Under the pieces are notes generated by a model that searched no databases, was not told the DNA's origin, and saw nothing but the letters and a program-made list of their open reading frames with translations. A stretch of DNA of 54,801 bases, from the NCBI RefSeq assembly GCF_018861145.1, contig NZ_JAHKQT010000031.1:1-54801 (forward strand), written 5' to 3'. The stretch is from Poseidonibacter lekithochrous (GTDB taxonomy: Bacteria; Campylobacterota; Campylobacteria; Campylobacterales; Arcobacteraceae). The position numbers and the translations under genes were made by a program. This document shows positions 28,071-36,399 of this stretch, piece by piece (position 1 is the first letter of the stretch; each line of letters starts with the position of its first letter).

Positions 28071-28095
28071 AAATAGGATAAAAATTGTCTTAATT
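28071..28095. promoter_or_regulatory. Fe-S operator, nifS copy
   Basis: AAATAGGATA-AAAAT-TGTCTTAATT has the same 25-bp, 10-5-10 layout as the two sites before sufB. On the minus strand it lies just upstream of a TAAAAT (28061-28066) that could be the nifS -10 box, a position suited to repression. Confidence 0.65.
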
Positions 28096-28236
28096 AAGAT
28101 TTCAGAATCTTAATTATTAAATTTATCACAAATTTTCGGAATATTATAGTGGAATTTTTATAAATAAATAGACCATTAATAAAGTAATGTTAAGTTTAGT
28201 ATGGAATAATATTATAAAATTAACAAAAGGTACATA

Positions 28237-29031
28237 ATGAAAAAAATATTATTCACATTAATGTTTACATTAATATCTCTTACTTTAGCAGTTGCAGATA
28301 CTAAAGAAGACAAAAAAGTTTTAACAGTTGGTATGGAATTAGCATATCCACCATTTGAAATGAGTGATAAAGATGGTGTTCCTCAAGGTGTTTCAGTTGA
28401 TTTTGCAAAAGCACTTGGTGAATATTTAGGACGAGAAGTTGTTATTGAAAACACAGCATGGAGTGGTTTAATTCCATCTTTAAAAACAGGAAGAATTGAT
28501 TTAATTATTTCGTCTATGACAATTACAAAAGAAAGACAAAGATCTATTAATTTCTCAATTCCTTATGCGCAATCTTCACTTGCAATTTTAGCTAATAAAA
28601 ATTCTGGAGTTTCAAGTATTGATGATTTAGATAAAAAAGGGAAAAAAGTTGCAGTTAAAAAAGGTTCTACGGGACATGTTTACGTAAGCAAAAACTTTAA
28701 AAATGCAGATATCTTAGTATTTGATAAAGAAAATGCTTGTGTTCTTGAAGTAGTTCAAGGAAAAGTAGATGGTTTTTTATATGACCAATTAACAATTTAT
28801 AAAAATTATGTTCAACATAAAGATACAACTGTTGCTCTTTTAAAGTCTTTTCAAAAAGATTTTGAATACTGGGGTGTTGCATTAAACAAAAAAGATGTTG
28901 AGTTAAAAGAAAAAGTTGATGAATTTATCAAAAAAGCAAAAGCTGATGGTACCTTTGCTAAATTTGCAAAAAAACATTTATCTGAAGCAAAAGCTACTTT
29001 TGATGAATTAAATATACCTTTCTTTTTCTAG
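28237..29031 (+). CDS. Amino-acid ABC transporter binding protein
   Basis: 264 residues, family 3 solute-binding protein. A cleavable signal peptide (about 1-20, ending AVA-DT) is followed by LTVGMELAYPPFEM, GVSVDFAKALGEYLG and DLIISSMTITKERQ, the usual ligand-pocket segments for polar amino acids. Its TAG stop is in the same frame as the permease that follows, and the AGGGA ribosome site of that gene overlaps the stop. No ATPase gene is nearby, so a distant or shared subunit must energise transport. Confidence 0.92.
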   Translation: MKKILFTLMFTLISLTLAVADTKEDKKVLTVGMELAYPPFEMSDKDGVPQGVSVDFAKALGEYLGREVVIENTAWSGLIPSLKTGRIDLIISSMTITKERQRSINFSIPYAQSSLAILANKNSGVSSIDDLDKKGKKVAVKKGSTGHVYVSKNFKNADILVFDKENACVLEVVQGKVDGFLYDQLTIYKNYVQHKDTTVALLKSFQKDFEYWGVALNKKDVELKEKVDEFIKKAKADGTFAKFAKKHLSEAKATFDELNIPFFF

Positions 29032-29043
29032 GGAATTACTATC
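29030..29043 (+). promoter_or_regulatory. Ribosome site and ATC start of the permease
   Basis: AGGGA (29030-29034) overlaps the binding-protein stop, followed by ATTACT and ATC (29041-29043). Spacing is ideal, and no ATG, GTG or TTG occurs in frame until 29167, which has no ribosome site. Confidence 0.55.
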
Positions 29044-29832
29044 TTTAAAATAAAAAAATTATTTATAAATGAATTAACTTATAAAGAAAACAACTCCCTT
29101 TCATGGGGAGTTTATTTTTTCAATTTTATCTTTTTAAGTATAATCATAGTTACACCTGTTTATTTTATGTTTGCAAATATTTCTTATGACTTTAATTGGG
29201 AACATGTTTACGAATATAAACAAAAATTTATCAATGGTTTTTTAATGACCATTACTATTTCTTTTTTTGCTCTAATTTTAAGTTTTATAATAGGTCTATT
29301 TTTTACTTATGCTCAGAACTCTAGACTTATTATTTTAAGATTTTTTGCAAGATTTTATATTGAAATTATTAGAGGAACACCTTTGCTTGTTCAAATTCTA
29401 ATATTTTTCTATGTTTTTGCAAATAATTTAGGTTTTGAAAACCGATATATAGTAGGAACCTTTATCCTTGCAATATTTTCAGGAGCTTATGTATCTGAAA
29501 TAATAAGAGCAGCTTTACAATCAATTGATAAAGAACAGTATGAAACAAGTATAAGTTTAGGAATGTCAAACTACCAAACATATAGATATATAATCTTTCC
29601 TCAAGCTTTTAAAAGAATGCTTCCATCACTAACTGGACAGTTTGCTTCTATTATTAAGGATTCATCTTTATTATCAATTATTGCAATTTCTGAATTTACT
29701 ATGAATGCACAAGAAGTTGATGCAATTACCTACTCAACACTAGAGAGTTATATACCTCTTGCAATTGGATATTTATTATTAACCTATCCTATTTCTTACT
29801 ATACAAATAGATTAGAAAAAGATATTAAATAA
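29041..29832 (+). CDS. Amino-acid ABC transporter permease, apparent ATC start
   Basis: 263 residues from ATC 29041. HisM/GlnP-type permease with the EAA loop YETSISLGMSNYQTYRYII and FPQAFKRMLPS. Reading from ATC adds a basic N-terminus (FKIKKLFINEL) and a full first membrane segment (LSWGVYFFNFIFLSIIIV), as in the larger Campylobacterota permeases I recall. The ATG at 29167 would remove both and lacks a ribosome site. It is co-transcribed with the binding-protein gene; only a TAG separates the two in the same frame. The substrate is probably a polar amino acid. Confidence 0.85.
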   Translation: MFKIKKLFINELTYKENNSLSWGVYFFNFIFLSIIIVTPVYFMFANISYDFNWEHVYEYKQKFINGFLMTITISFFALILSFIIGLFFTYAQNSRLIILRFFARFYIEIIRGTPLLVQILIFFYVFANNLGFENRYIVGTFILAIFSGAYVSEIIRAALQSIDKEQYETSISLGMSNYQTYRYIIFPQAFKRMLPSLTGQFASIIKDSSLLSIIAISEFTMNAQEVDAITYSTLESYIPLAIGYLLLTYPISYYTNRLEKDIK

Positions 29833-29855
29833 CCTTTTTTATACACTTAACTTAT

Positions 29856-29880
29856 AAATAGGATATATATTGTCCTATTT
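29856..29880. promoter_or_regulatory. Fe-S operator, distal suf copy
   Basis: AAATAGGATA-TATAT-TGTCCTATTT. The outer 8 bases of each arm form a perfect inverted repeat. Centred at 29868, about 50 bases before the predicted suf transcription start and 58 bases from the proximal copy. Confidence 0.7.
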
Positions 29881-29902
29881 AAGTTTCGTTTAATTTAATT
29901 AC

Positions 29903-29911
29903 TGTTATATT
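29903..29911 (+). promoter_or_regulatory. Extended -10 promoter of sufB
   Basis: TGTTATATT, an extended -10 match, lies between the two operators. Predicted start is near 29918, inside the proximal operator. Confidence 0.5.
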
Positions 29912-29913
29912 TC

Positions 29914-29938
29914 AAATAGGACAATTAATGTCTTATTT
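29914..29938. promoter_or_regulatory. Fe-S operator, proximal suf copy
   Basis: AAATAGGACA-ATTAA-TGTCTTATTT with 9 of 10 arm positions complementary. It covers the predicted transcription start, as expected for a repressor site. Its GAC-N7-GTC core and 25-bp length match the layout of E. coli IscR type-1 sites. Confidence 0.72.
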
Positions 29939-29966
29939 AAAAAATTGAATAATTATGGAGTCAATT

Positions 29967-31412
29967 ATGAGTGAGAATAAACACATTCATGACGTTATTA
30001 ATAGTGAATATAAATTAGGATTTGAGACTTTAGTACAAAGTGATACTTTTCCTAAAGGACTAAATGAAAATGTTATAAAAGCAATATCTGCCAAAAAAGA
30101 AGAACCTTCTTGGCTATTAGATTTTAGGCTTAAAGCTTATGATAAATGGTTAAAAATGGAAGAGCCTTCTTGGGCAAACTTAAAATATCCAAAAATAGAT
30201 TATCAAGATATTGCATACTATTCAGCACCTAAAAAAGCTTTGGACTCTTTAGATGAAGTAGATCCAGAAATATTAAAAACTTATGAAAAACTAGGAATAC
30301 CCCTAGAAGAACAAAAACAACTAGCGGGTGTTAAAACTGTAGCTGTTGATGCCGTATTTGATTCTGTTTCAGTTAAGACAACTTATCAAGCAGAATTAGA
30401 AGAATTAGGAATTATCTTTTGTTCAGTTAGTGAAGCAGCAAATAGATTTCCAGATTTATTAAAAAAATATCTAGCATCTGTTGTACCTGTTACTGATAAT
30501 TATTTTGCATGTTTAAACTCGGCTGTATTTACAGATGGTTCATTTGTTTATGTTCCACCTAATACTATATGTCCAATGGAGTTATCTACGTACTTTAGAA
30601 TTAATGCTTTAGATACTGGACAATTTGAGAGAACAATTATTATATGTGATGAGAATTCATATGTTTCATACAATGAAGGATGTTCTGCACCAACTAGAGA
30701 TGAAAGACAACTTCACGCAGCAGTTGTTGAACTAGTAACACTTGATAATGCACAAATAAAATATTCTACTATTCAAAACTGGTATCCAGGTGATAAAGAT
30801 GGAAAAGGTGGAATTTTAAACTTTGTAACAAAAAGAGGACTATGTCTTGGTGATAGCTCAAAAATATCTTGGACACAAGTTGAAACAGGTTCTTCTTTAA
30901 CATGGAAATATCCATCATGTATATTAAAAGGTGATAACAGTGTTGGTGAATTTTATTCAGTAGCTATTTCATCAAAATCGCAACAAGCGGATACTGGAAC
31001 AAAAATGGTTCACTTAGGTAAAAATACTAAATCAACAATTATTTCAAAAGGTATTTCAGCAATGCATGGAGTAAATGCATATAGAGGATTAGTTCGTGTT
31101 GGGAAAAATGCAAGTGGTGCACGTAATATTTCAGAATGTGATTCACTTCTAATTGGAAACACATCAAATGCGCATACTTATCCATATCATGAAGTGAGAA
31201 ATATGGATGCAATTATTGAACATGAAGCTACAACTTCAAAGATTTCAGATGAACAACTTTTTTATATCTCACAAAGAGGTATTAGTGAAGAAAATGCCAT
31301 TTCAATGATTGTAAATGGTTTCTGTAAAGAAGTATTAAAAGAGTTACCAATGGAATTTGCTGCTGAAGCAAAAGAATTATTAAATATATCATTAGAAGGG
31401 AGCGTTGGTTAA
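29967..31412 (+). CDS. sufB: SufB, Fe-S scaffold subunit
   Basis: 481 residues. Component of the SufBCD scaffold that assembles [4Fe-4S] clusters. Typical segments are [39 protein letters not shown], the C-terminal [20 protein letters not shown] and [11 protein letters not shown] with a conserved Cys. An ATG at 29955 is in frame, but its following bases GGAG serve as the ribosome site 6 bases before ATG 29967. It is the first gene of sufBCDSET and is preceded by two copies of the operator also found before nifS. Confidence 0.96.
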   Translation: MSENKHIHDVINSEYKLGFETLVQSDTFPKGLNENVIKAISAKKEEPSWLLDFRLKAYDKWLKMEEPSWANLKYPKIDYQDIAYYSAPKKALDSLDEVDPEILKTYEKLGIPLEEQKQLAGVKTVAVDAVFDSVSVKTTYQAELEELGIIFCSVSEAANRFPDLLKKYLASVVPVTDNYFACLNSAVFTDGSFVYVPPNTICPMELSTYFRINALDTGQFERTIIICDENSYVSYNEGCSAPTRDERQLHAAVVELVTLDNAQIKYSTIQNWYPGDKDGKGGILNFVTKRGLCLGDSSKISWTQVETGSSLTWKYPSCILKGDNSVGEFYSVAISSKSQQADTGTKMVHLGKNTKSTIISKGISAMHGVNAYRGLVRVGKNASGARNISECDSLLIGNTSNAHTYPYHEVRNMDAIIEHEATTSKISDEQLFYISQRGISEENAISMIVNGFCKEVLKELPMEFAAEAKELLNISLEGSVG

Positions 31413-31420
31413 TTTAACCA
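31406..31420. repeat. 15-bp palindrome at sufB stop
   Basis: TGGTTAA-T-TTAACCA spans the sufB stop codon, 14 bases before sufC. It could form an mRNA hairpin or tune sufB/sufC expression. No T-tract follows, so it is not a strong terminator. Confidence 0.4.
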
Positions 31421-31433
31421 GCAAACAAAAATT

Positions 31434-32189
31434 ATGTTAGAAATAAAAGATTTAAAAGTAAATATAAATGATAAAGAGATTTTAAAAGGCTTAAACTTAA
31501 ATATTAAAGAAGGTGAAGTTCATGCTTTAATGGGAATTAATGGAGCGGGGAAATCAACTTTAGTTAAAACATTAAGTGCTCATTATGACTGTACTGTAAC
31601 AGAAGGTTCAATTACATATAAAAAGAAAAACTTATTAGATTTAGATGTTTCAGAACGTGCTAATGAAGGTATTTTTATGAGTTTCCAAAACCCTATTGAA
31701 GTTCCAGGAGTTAACAATAGCTATTTTCTAAAAACTGCAATAAATGAGAAAAGAAAATATGCAGGACAAGATGAAATTGATACTATGGATTTTTTAAAAA
31801 TCATTAAAGAGCAAACATCTAAATATAACCTTGATAAAAAACTTTTACAAAGAGATTTAAATGAAGGTTTTTCAGGTGGTGAAAAAAAGAGAAATGAATT
31901 AATTCAATTACTACTTCTTGATCCAGATTTAATTATGTTAGATGAAATAGATTCAGGTCTTGATGTAGATGCTATTAAAACAGTTGCAAATGTAGTAAAT
32001 GCAATGCTAGATGGTAAAAAGTCTGTACTTATGATTACGCATTATGATAGATTATTAGAATTAATTAAACCTGATTTTGTTCATATTTTAAATGACGGAC
32101 AAATTGTAAAAACAGGAGATTACTCTCTTGCTTTAGAGCTAGATGAAAAAGGCTATGAAGGAATAGGAATTAAAGATGAGACTAAATGA
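31434..32189 (+). CDS. sufC: SufC ATPase
   Basis: 251 residues, the ABC-type ATPase of the SufBCD complex. Walker A is GINGAGKST, the signature loop NEGFSGGEKKR, Walker B LIMLDEIDSGLD, and the switch histidine is in VLMITHYDR. It drives conformational change in SufB-SufD during cluster assembly in the cytoplasm. Its 3' end overlaps sufD by 14 bases. Confidence 0.97.
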   Translation: MLEIKDLKVNINDKEILKGLNLNIKEGEVHALMGINGAGKSTLVKTLSAHYDCTVTEGSITYKKKNLLDLDVSERANEGIFMSFQNPIEVPGVNNSYFLKTAINEKRKYAGQDEIDTMDFLKIIKEQTSKYNLDKKLLQRDLNEGFSGGEKKRNELIQLLLLDPDLIMLDEIDSGLDVDAIKTVANVVNAMLDGKKSVLMITHYDRLLELIKPDFVHILNDGQIVKTGDYSLALELDEKGYEGIGIKDETK

Positions 32190-33210
32190 TATTGAAGGGT
32201 TAGTTCTACCTGCTAAAAAAGATGAAGAATTTATAAAAGTAAATTTTGCAGAACTATTTTCATATGATTTTAAAAAAACTCAAAACTATGACTTAGATAT
32301 TATAGGACTGAAAGTAAAAAAAGATACAAAAGAATATGCAAATTCATTATTTGAGATAACAAAAAATATAGATAATAAACAAGTGATTTTAACAATAAAC
32401 GCTAATACTCCAGAACCAATTTGTTTAATTCATAAAATAAATGAAGATGAAACATTTTTTACAAACTCTTTAAAAGTTGAAGTTAAAGAGAATGTAAAAG
32501 CATCTGTGATTGAAGTTTTTACAAATACTTCAACAAATAGTGCATATTGCGTAAATAGATCTTTTGAAGTAAATGAAAATGCAAACTTAGAGTATGCAAA
32601 AATTCAAGATATAAATGATGCAAACTATTTGCTTTTTAATTTAGATATAGATCAAAAAGATAATTCAAAGTGTAAAATTACAAACTTTGAATATGGGAAT
32701 GGAATAATTATCAATAATATTATAAATATATTAGATAATAAAAATTGTGATTATGAGTTAAATTCATTAGTTAAATCTAATGACTCAGCAAATACAGCAA
32801 ATGTAATAAAAACAGTACATAATGGGGAGAGTTCAATAAGTAATATAAACTTTAAACATTCATTAAAAGATCATTCTCGTACAGTTTTCAAGGCTTTATC
32901 AAGAGTAAATAAAAATGCACTTTATACTAAAGCATTTCAAAATTCAAATACTATTTTACTTTCAAATGATGCAACTATTTATGCACAGCCACATTTAGAA
33001 ATTTTAATAGATGAACTTGAAGCTAGTCATGGTGCAACAACAGGAACTTTAGATAAAGATCAATTATTATATTTACAATCACGTGGAATAAATAAAAACT
33101 TAGCATATGAAATACTTTTAAAAGCTTTTGAAAGTAAAATATATGATAATATTGATGATAAATTAATTAAAGAATTTATGGATTCATATAAAAGGAAAAA
33201 CTATGTTTAA
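32176..33210 (+). CDS. sufD: SufD, SufB partner subunit
   Basis: 344 residues, shorter and more divergent than typical SufD. It has the SufB/SufD beta-helix C-terminus: HSLKDHSRTVFKALSRV, NALYTKAFQNSN and ILIDELEASHGATTGTLDKDQLLYLQSRG, which is the conserved SufD tail with the complex-forming histidine. The start overlaps sufC by 14 bases and the end overlaps sufS by 8, so translation is tightly coupled. Confidence 0.92.
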   Translation: MRLNDIEGLVLPAKKDEEFIKVNFAELFSYDFKKTQNYDLDIIGLKVKKDTKEYANSLFEITKNIDNKQVILTINANTPEPICLIHKINEDETFFTNSLKVEVKENVKASVIEVFTNTSTNSAYCVNRSFEVNENANLEYAKIQDINDANYLLFNLDIDQKDNSKCKITNFEYGNGIIINNIINILDNKNCDYELNSLVKSNDSANTANVIKTVHNGESSISNINFKHSLKDHSRTVFKALSRVNKNALYTKAFQNSNTILLSNDATIYAQPHLEILIDELEASHGATTGTLDKDQLLYLQSRGINKNLAYEILLKAFESKIYDNIDDKLIKEFMDSYKRKNYV

Positions 33211-34387
33211 AAAAGATTTCACATATTTTGAAAACTCAGACATAGTCTATTTAGATAATGCAGCAACTACTCAAAAACCAAAAGCAGTAGTTGCCTCGCA
33301 AGTTGAGTATTATGAAAAATATTGTGCAAATACACATAGAAGTAATTTTGGTGATGCAAACAAAGCAACACTTAAATTTGAAAATGCAAGAAAAACATTA
33401 AAAGAGTTTATAAATGCAAAAAATAAAGAAGAGATAATATTCACAAAAGGTGTAACTGAATCTATTAATTTTATTGCAAGCTCTTATGCAAAAGATTTTA
33501 AGACAATAATAATATCTTCGCTTGAACATCATTCAAATATCGTGCCTTGGCATATACAAGGAAGAAGTTTAGGAAAGGGACTTGAAGTTGTAAAGTACAA
33601 TAAAAACCTTGATTTTGATATGGAACATTTTGAAGATTTATTAAAAGAAAATCCAAAATCTTTTGTGAGTATTACACATATATCAAATGCCTTTGGAAAA
33701 ATACATGATATTAAACAAATTATTTCAATTGCTCATAAATATGATGCAGTAGTTATGATAGATGGAGCTCAAAGTTTGGCTCATATGAAAGTTGATATGC
33801 AAGAACTAAATGTAGATTTTTTTGCAATTTCAGGACATAAAACATTTGCACCAACAGGAGTTGGAGCTATTTATATAAAAGAGAAATATTTAAAAGATGT
33901 AAAAGCTTATCAAACAGGAGGAGCAACTATAGATCAAGTTGATTTTAATTCATCAACCCTATTGGACGCACCTTTTAAATTTGAAGCAGGAACACAAAAT
34001 ATAGCTGGAATAATAGGATTTGGAGAAGCTTTAAAGTATCTAAACCATATTGGTTATGAAAATATAGAAGCTATAGAGAAAGATGTTTTTAACTACTTAA
34101 ATAAAGAGTTAGAAAAACTTCCAAATATTATATTTTATAATGACATAAGTGATTCAATTGGAAGTAGAAGCTTTAACTTTAAAGGTCTTATTCATGATGA
34201 TGTTGGTATTTTAGTTGACAAAATGAAAATAGCATTAAGAGTTGGTCATCATTGTGCACAACCTATTATGAAAGACCTTAATATTAAAGGTACAATACGA
34301 GTATCAATTAGTTTTTATAATGATTATAGTGATGTTGATAAACTAATTGTCTCACTAAAAAGAGCTTTACAAATGTTAGAGAATTAA
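33203..34387 (+). CDS. sufS: SufS cysteine desulfurase
   Basis: 394 residues of the group II (SufS/CsdA) type. The PLP lysine is Lys213 in FAISGHKTFAPTG. The catalytic cysteine is Cys351 in RVGHHCAQPIM, in the short conserved loop typical of SufS. It passes persulfide sulfur to SufE, encoded next. The ribosome site AAAAGGAAAAA precedes ATG. A second desulfurase (nifS) lies 5 kb away, so the cell has both systems. Confidence 0.96.
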   Translation: MFKKDFTYFENSDIVYLDNAATTQKPKAVVASQVEYYEKYCANTHRSNFGDANKATLKFENARKTLKEFINAKNKEEIIFTKGVTESINFIASSYAKDFKTIIISSLEHHSNIVPWHIQGRSLGKGLEVVKYNKNLDFDMEHFEDLLKENPKSFVSITHISNAFGKIHDIKQIISIAHKYDAVVMIDGAQSLAHMKVDMQELNVDFFAISGHKTFAPTGVGAIYIKEKYLKDVKAYQTGGATIDQVDFNSSTLLDAPFKFEAGTQNIAGIIGFGEALKYLNHIGYENIEAIEKDVFNYLNKELEKLPNIIFYNDISDSIGSRSFNFKGLIHDDVGILVDKMKIALRVGHHCAQPIMKDLNIKGTIRVSISFYNDYSDVDKLIVSLKRALQMLEN

Positions 34388-34400
34388 AATAGGATTAAAA

Positions 34401-34808
34401 ATGAGTATTGAAAAAAGAGTAACAGATATAAAAGAAGATTTAGAATTTTTTGAAGATGAATTACAAAAATATGAATATATTATTGACTTAGGAAAAAAAC
34501 TAGACCCTTTAGATGAAAAATATCAAATACCTGCAAATTTAGTACATGGTTGTACTTCACAAGTTTGGTTAATATGTGAACAAGTTGATAATAAACTTAT
34601 CTTTAAAGGAACATCTGATGCAATAATCGTAAAAGGTTTAGTTTATATGATTTTACAAATATTTTCAGATTCTACAATTGAAGAATTACAAGAAATAGAT
34701 ATGGATATTGTTCATGAACTAAATTTAAGTGAAATAATAACACCAAATAGACAAAGTGGAGTTATTGGAATGATTAAAAAAATTAAAGAATATGCACTAA
34801 AAGCTTAA
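34401..34808 (+). CDS. sufE: SufE sulfur-transfer protein
   Basis: 135 residues, the usual size. The acceptor cysteine is Cys51 in NLVHGCTSQVWL. Accepts persulfide from SufS and stimulates it. It has an AGGA ribosome site and lies 13 bases after sufS. Confidence 0.95.
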   Translation: MSIEKRVTDIKEDLEFFEDELQKYEYIIDLGKKLDPLDEKYQIPANLVHGCTSQVWLICEQVDNKLIFKGTSDAIIVKGLVYMILQIFSDSTIEELQEIDMDIVHELNLSEIITPNRQSGVIGMIKKIKEYALKA

Positions 34809-34817
34809 AGGATTAAA

Positions 34818-35162
34818 ATGTCAAGTAATTACAATTTTGAGGAAATAAGAGAAAAGATAATAGAAAATCTAAAAAATGTATTTGATCCTGAAATTCCTGT
34901 AAATGTTTATGATTTAGGATTAATATATGAAATAAATTTTGAAGAAAAAGAAGAAGGCTTATACTGTGTTATAATGATGACTTTAACAAGCCCTGCATGT
35001 CCTGTTGCTGGAACAATAATGGAGCAAGTAAGACTTGTAACACAAGCTGTTGAAGAAGTAAATGAAGCAAAAGTTCATATAACATTTAAGCCAAGATGGA
35101 CAAATGATATGGTTAGTGAAGAAGGAAAAGAAATTATGGCAGCTTCAGGAGCAGTTATATAA
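34818..35162 (+). CDS. sufT: SufT-like DUF59/MIP18 protein
   Basis: 114 residues of the MIP18/DUF59 family: FDPEIPVNVYDLGLIYEI, then TLTSPACPVAGTIMEQV with the conserved cysteine. SufT proteins assist Fe-S cluster maturation or delivery to targets. It sits at the end of the suf gene set, 9 bases after sufE with an AAAGGAT ribosome site, which supports the name over other DUF59 members such as PaaD. Confidence 0.9.
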   Translation: MSSNYNFEEIREKIIENLKNVFDPEIPVNVYDLGLIYEINFEEKEEGLYCVIMMTLTSPACPVAGTIMEQVRLVTQAVEEVNEAKVHITFKPRWTNDMVSEEGKEIMAASGAVI

Positions 35163-35163
35163 A

Positions 35164-35214
35164 ATGGATAATAATACAAAATCACATCATAATTATGTAA
35201 GAATCGGCAAATGA
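35164..35214 (+). CDS. Possible 16-residue leader ORF
   Basis: ATG to TGA reading MDNNTKSHHNYVRIGK. Its TGA overlaps the ATG of the next gene (ATGA), which has no good ribosome site of its own, so translational coupling is possible. This ORF also lacks a clear ribosome site (it starts one base after the sufT stop) and may be re-initiation from sufT. Weakly supported. Confidence 0.3.
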   Translation: MDNNTKSHHNYVRIGK

Positions 35215-35456
35215 AATCAATCAATCGATCTGCAAAACCTAAAAAAAGTAATTTAGGTAAAATACTTTTTTTTATAATATTAATTATGATTGCAATATTT
35301 AGCTACTTATTAACAAAAAAAACTCCTAGTAAAAAGCAATCTAATGCCTTTAGTGCTTTATATTCAGGGGAAAGTAAAACTAACAACACAAGTCTACCTG
35401 AAAAACTAAAATGGTCAGATTCATTCAAAGGAGTTAACAATATGGGAAATAAATAA
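35211..35456 (+). CDS. Hypothetical small single-TM protein
   Basis: 81 residues: a basic N-terminus (KSINRSAKPKKSNLGK), one membrane helix (about 18-35) and a Ser/Lys-rich soluble tail (45-81), probably periplasmic. The family is not recognised. It follows the suf genes by 48 bases and may share their transcript. Its stop lies in a palindrome shared with the opposing EamA gene. Confidence 0.55.
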   Translation: MKSINRSAKPKKSNLGKILFFIILIMIAIFSYLLTKKTPSKKQSNAFSALYSGESKTNNTSLPEKLKWSDSFKGVNNMGNK

Positions 35457-35468
35457 ATTTATTTATTT
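35447..35468. terminator. 22-bp palindrome over two convergent stops
   Basis: AAATAAATAAA then TTTATTTATTT, perfectly complementary with no loop, covers the stop codons of the small protein (+) and the EamA gene (-). It is all AT, so termination strength is doubtful, but its position suits a bidirectional stop. Confidence 0.5.
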
Positions 35469-36326
35469 TCTAGAAAATATTGATAGTAAAATTCCAATAG
35501 ATATAATAACTGTTGAAAGTGCTAAATCAAAAGTAAATAACTCATTTAAGAAAATTACACTAAATACAATCGAGATTATAGGTACAAATAGCTGAATTAC
35601 TGAAGCTGTAATAATCTGCATTTGAGGTAGTACTTTATACCAAACCACATAACCAATAGCTGATGTTAAACTTCCAGAAAGCAAGGCTAATAAAACTCCA
35701 TTTAAAGAAGAATGTAAAGTATTTATATTAAATAAAAAATAAAAAACTATTCCTATAAAAGTAGCTTTTAAAAAGTTATCCATAGTATTTGATATTGCAT
35801 CTGTAGATTTTTTACCTAGTATTGAATAAAAAGCCCAGGCTATACCTGATAAAACCATCCAAAAAACATGTATATAGGATAAGTCAAAACTTTCTTTAGG
35901 ATAAAGTAAATATACTAAACCAAAAAAAGCGACGATCATTCCAAAGATTTTTTGTAAGCTTATTTTTTCTTTTAAAAATAAAGAAGATAATAACATAGTA
36001 ATTTGAACAACCCCAAATAAAAGTAAGGTCCCAAGTCCTGCATCTAGATTCATGAATGAATATGAAAAACAAATAGCATATATAAAAAGCATAAAAGATG
36101 TAGTCCAATTTGTTTTTAAGGATAAGTTAATTTTTTTATTTTTGTAATAATAAAGTGATAGTAAAGTAAGTGCTCCAAAAAAGAGTCTAAGAAAAGTAAA
36201 AGAATAAGCATCAATATAGTTATTTACAAGTGCAGCCTTACAAAGAATAGAATTTAAAGCTAAAAATAGCAATGATAAGATTGTAAAACTTAATAGTTTC
36301 GTAGTTTCTTTATTTATTGTAATCAT
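35463..36326 (-). CDS. EamA/DMT-family transporter
   Basis: 287 residues with ten membrane segments in two EamA repeats of about 140 residues: ALNSILCKAALVN, FMNLDAGLGTLLLFGVVQ and GIAWAFYSILGKK, then GSLTSAIGYVVWYKVL and QLFVPIISIVFSVIFLNE. It is a drug/metabolite superfamily carrier of unknown substrate. A TTG at 36332 would add two residues, but ATG 36326 is more plausible. It is divergent from the sensor kinase gene. Confidence 0.87.
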   Translation of the reverse strand: MITINKETTKLLSFTILSLLFLALNSILCKAALVNNYIDAYSFTFLRLFFGALTLLSLYYYKNKKINLSLKTNWTTSFMLFIYAICFSYSFMNLDAGLGTLLLFGVVQITMLLSSLFLKEKISLQKIFGMIVAFFGLVYLLYPKESFDLSYIHVFWMVLSGIAWAFYSILGKKSTDAISNTMDNFLKATFIGIVFYFLFNINTLHSSLNGVLLALLSGSLTSAIGYVVWYKVLPQMQIITASVIQLFVPIISIVFSVIFLNELFTFDLALSTVIISIGILLSIFSRK

Positions 36327-36399
36327 TCTCAATAATATATTAACTTTTCTTTTTTTTAGCTCAAAGTAGTTATAAAAATACCAAAATAAAAATATTAAA

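Noticed and set aside
29167-29832. Permease starting at ATG 29167
   Set aside because: No ribosome site, and it deletes the first membrane helix encoded in the open frame upstream.
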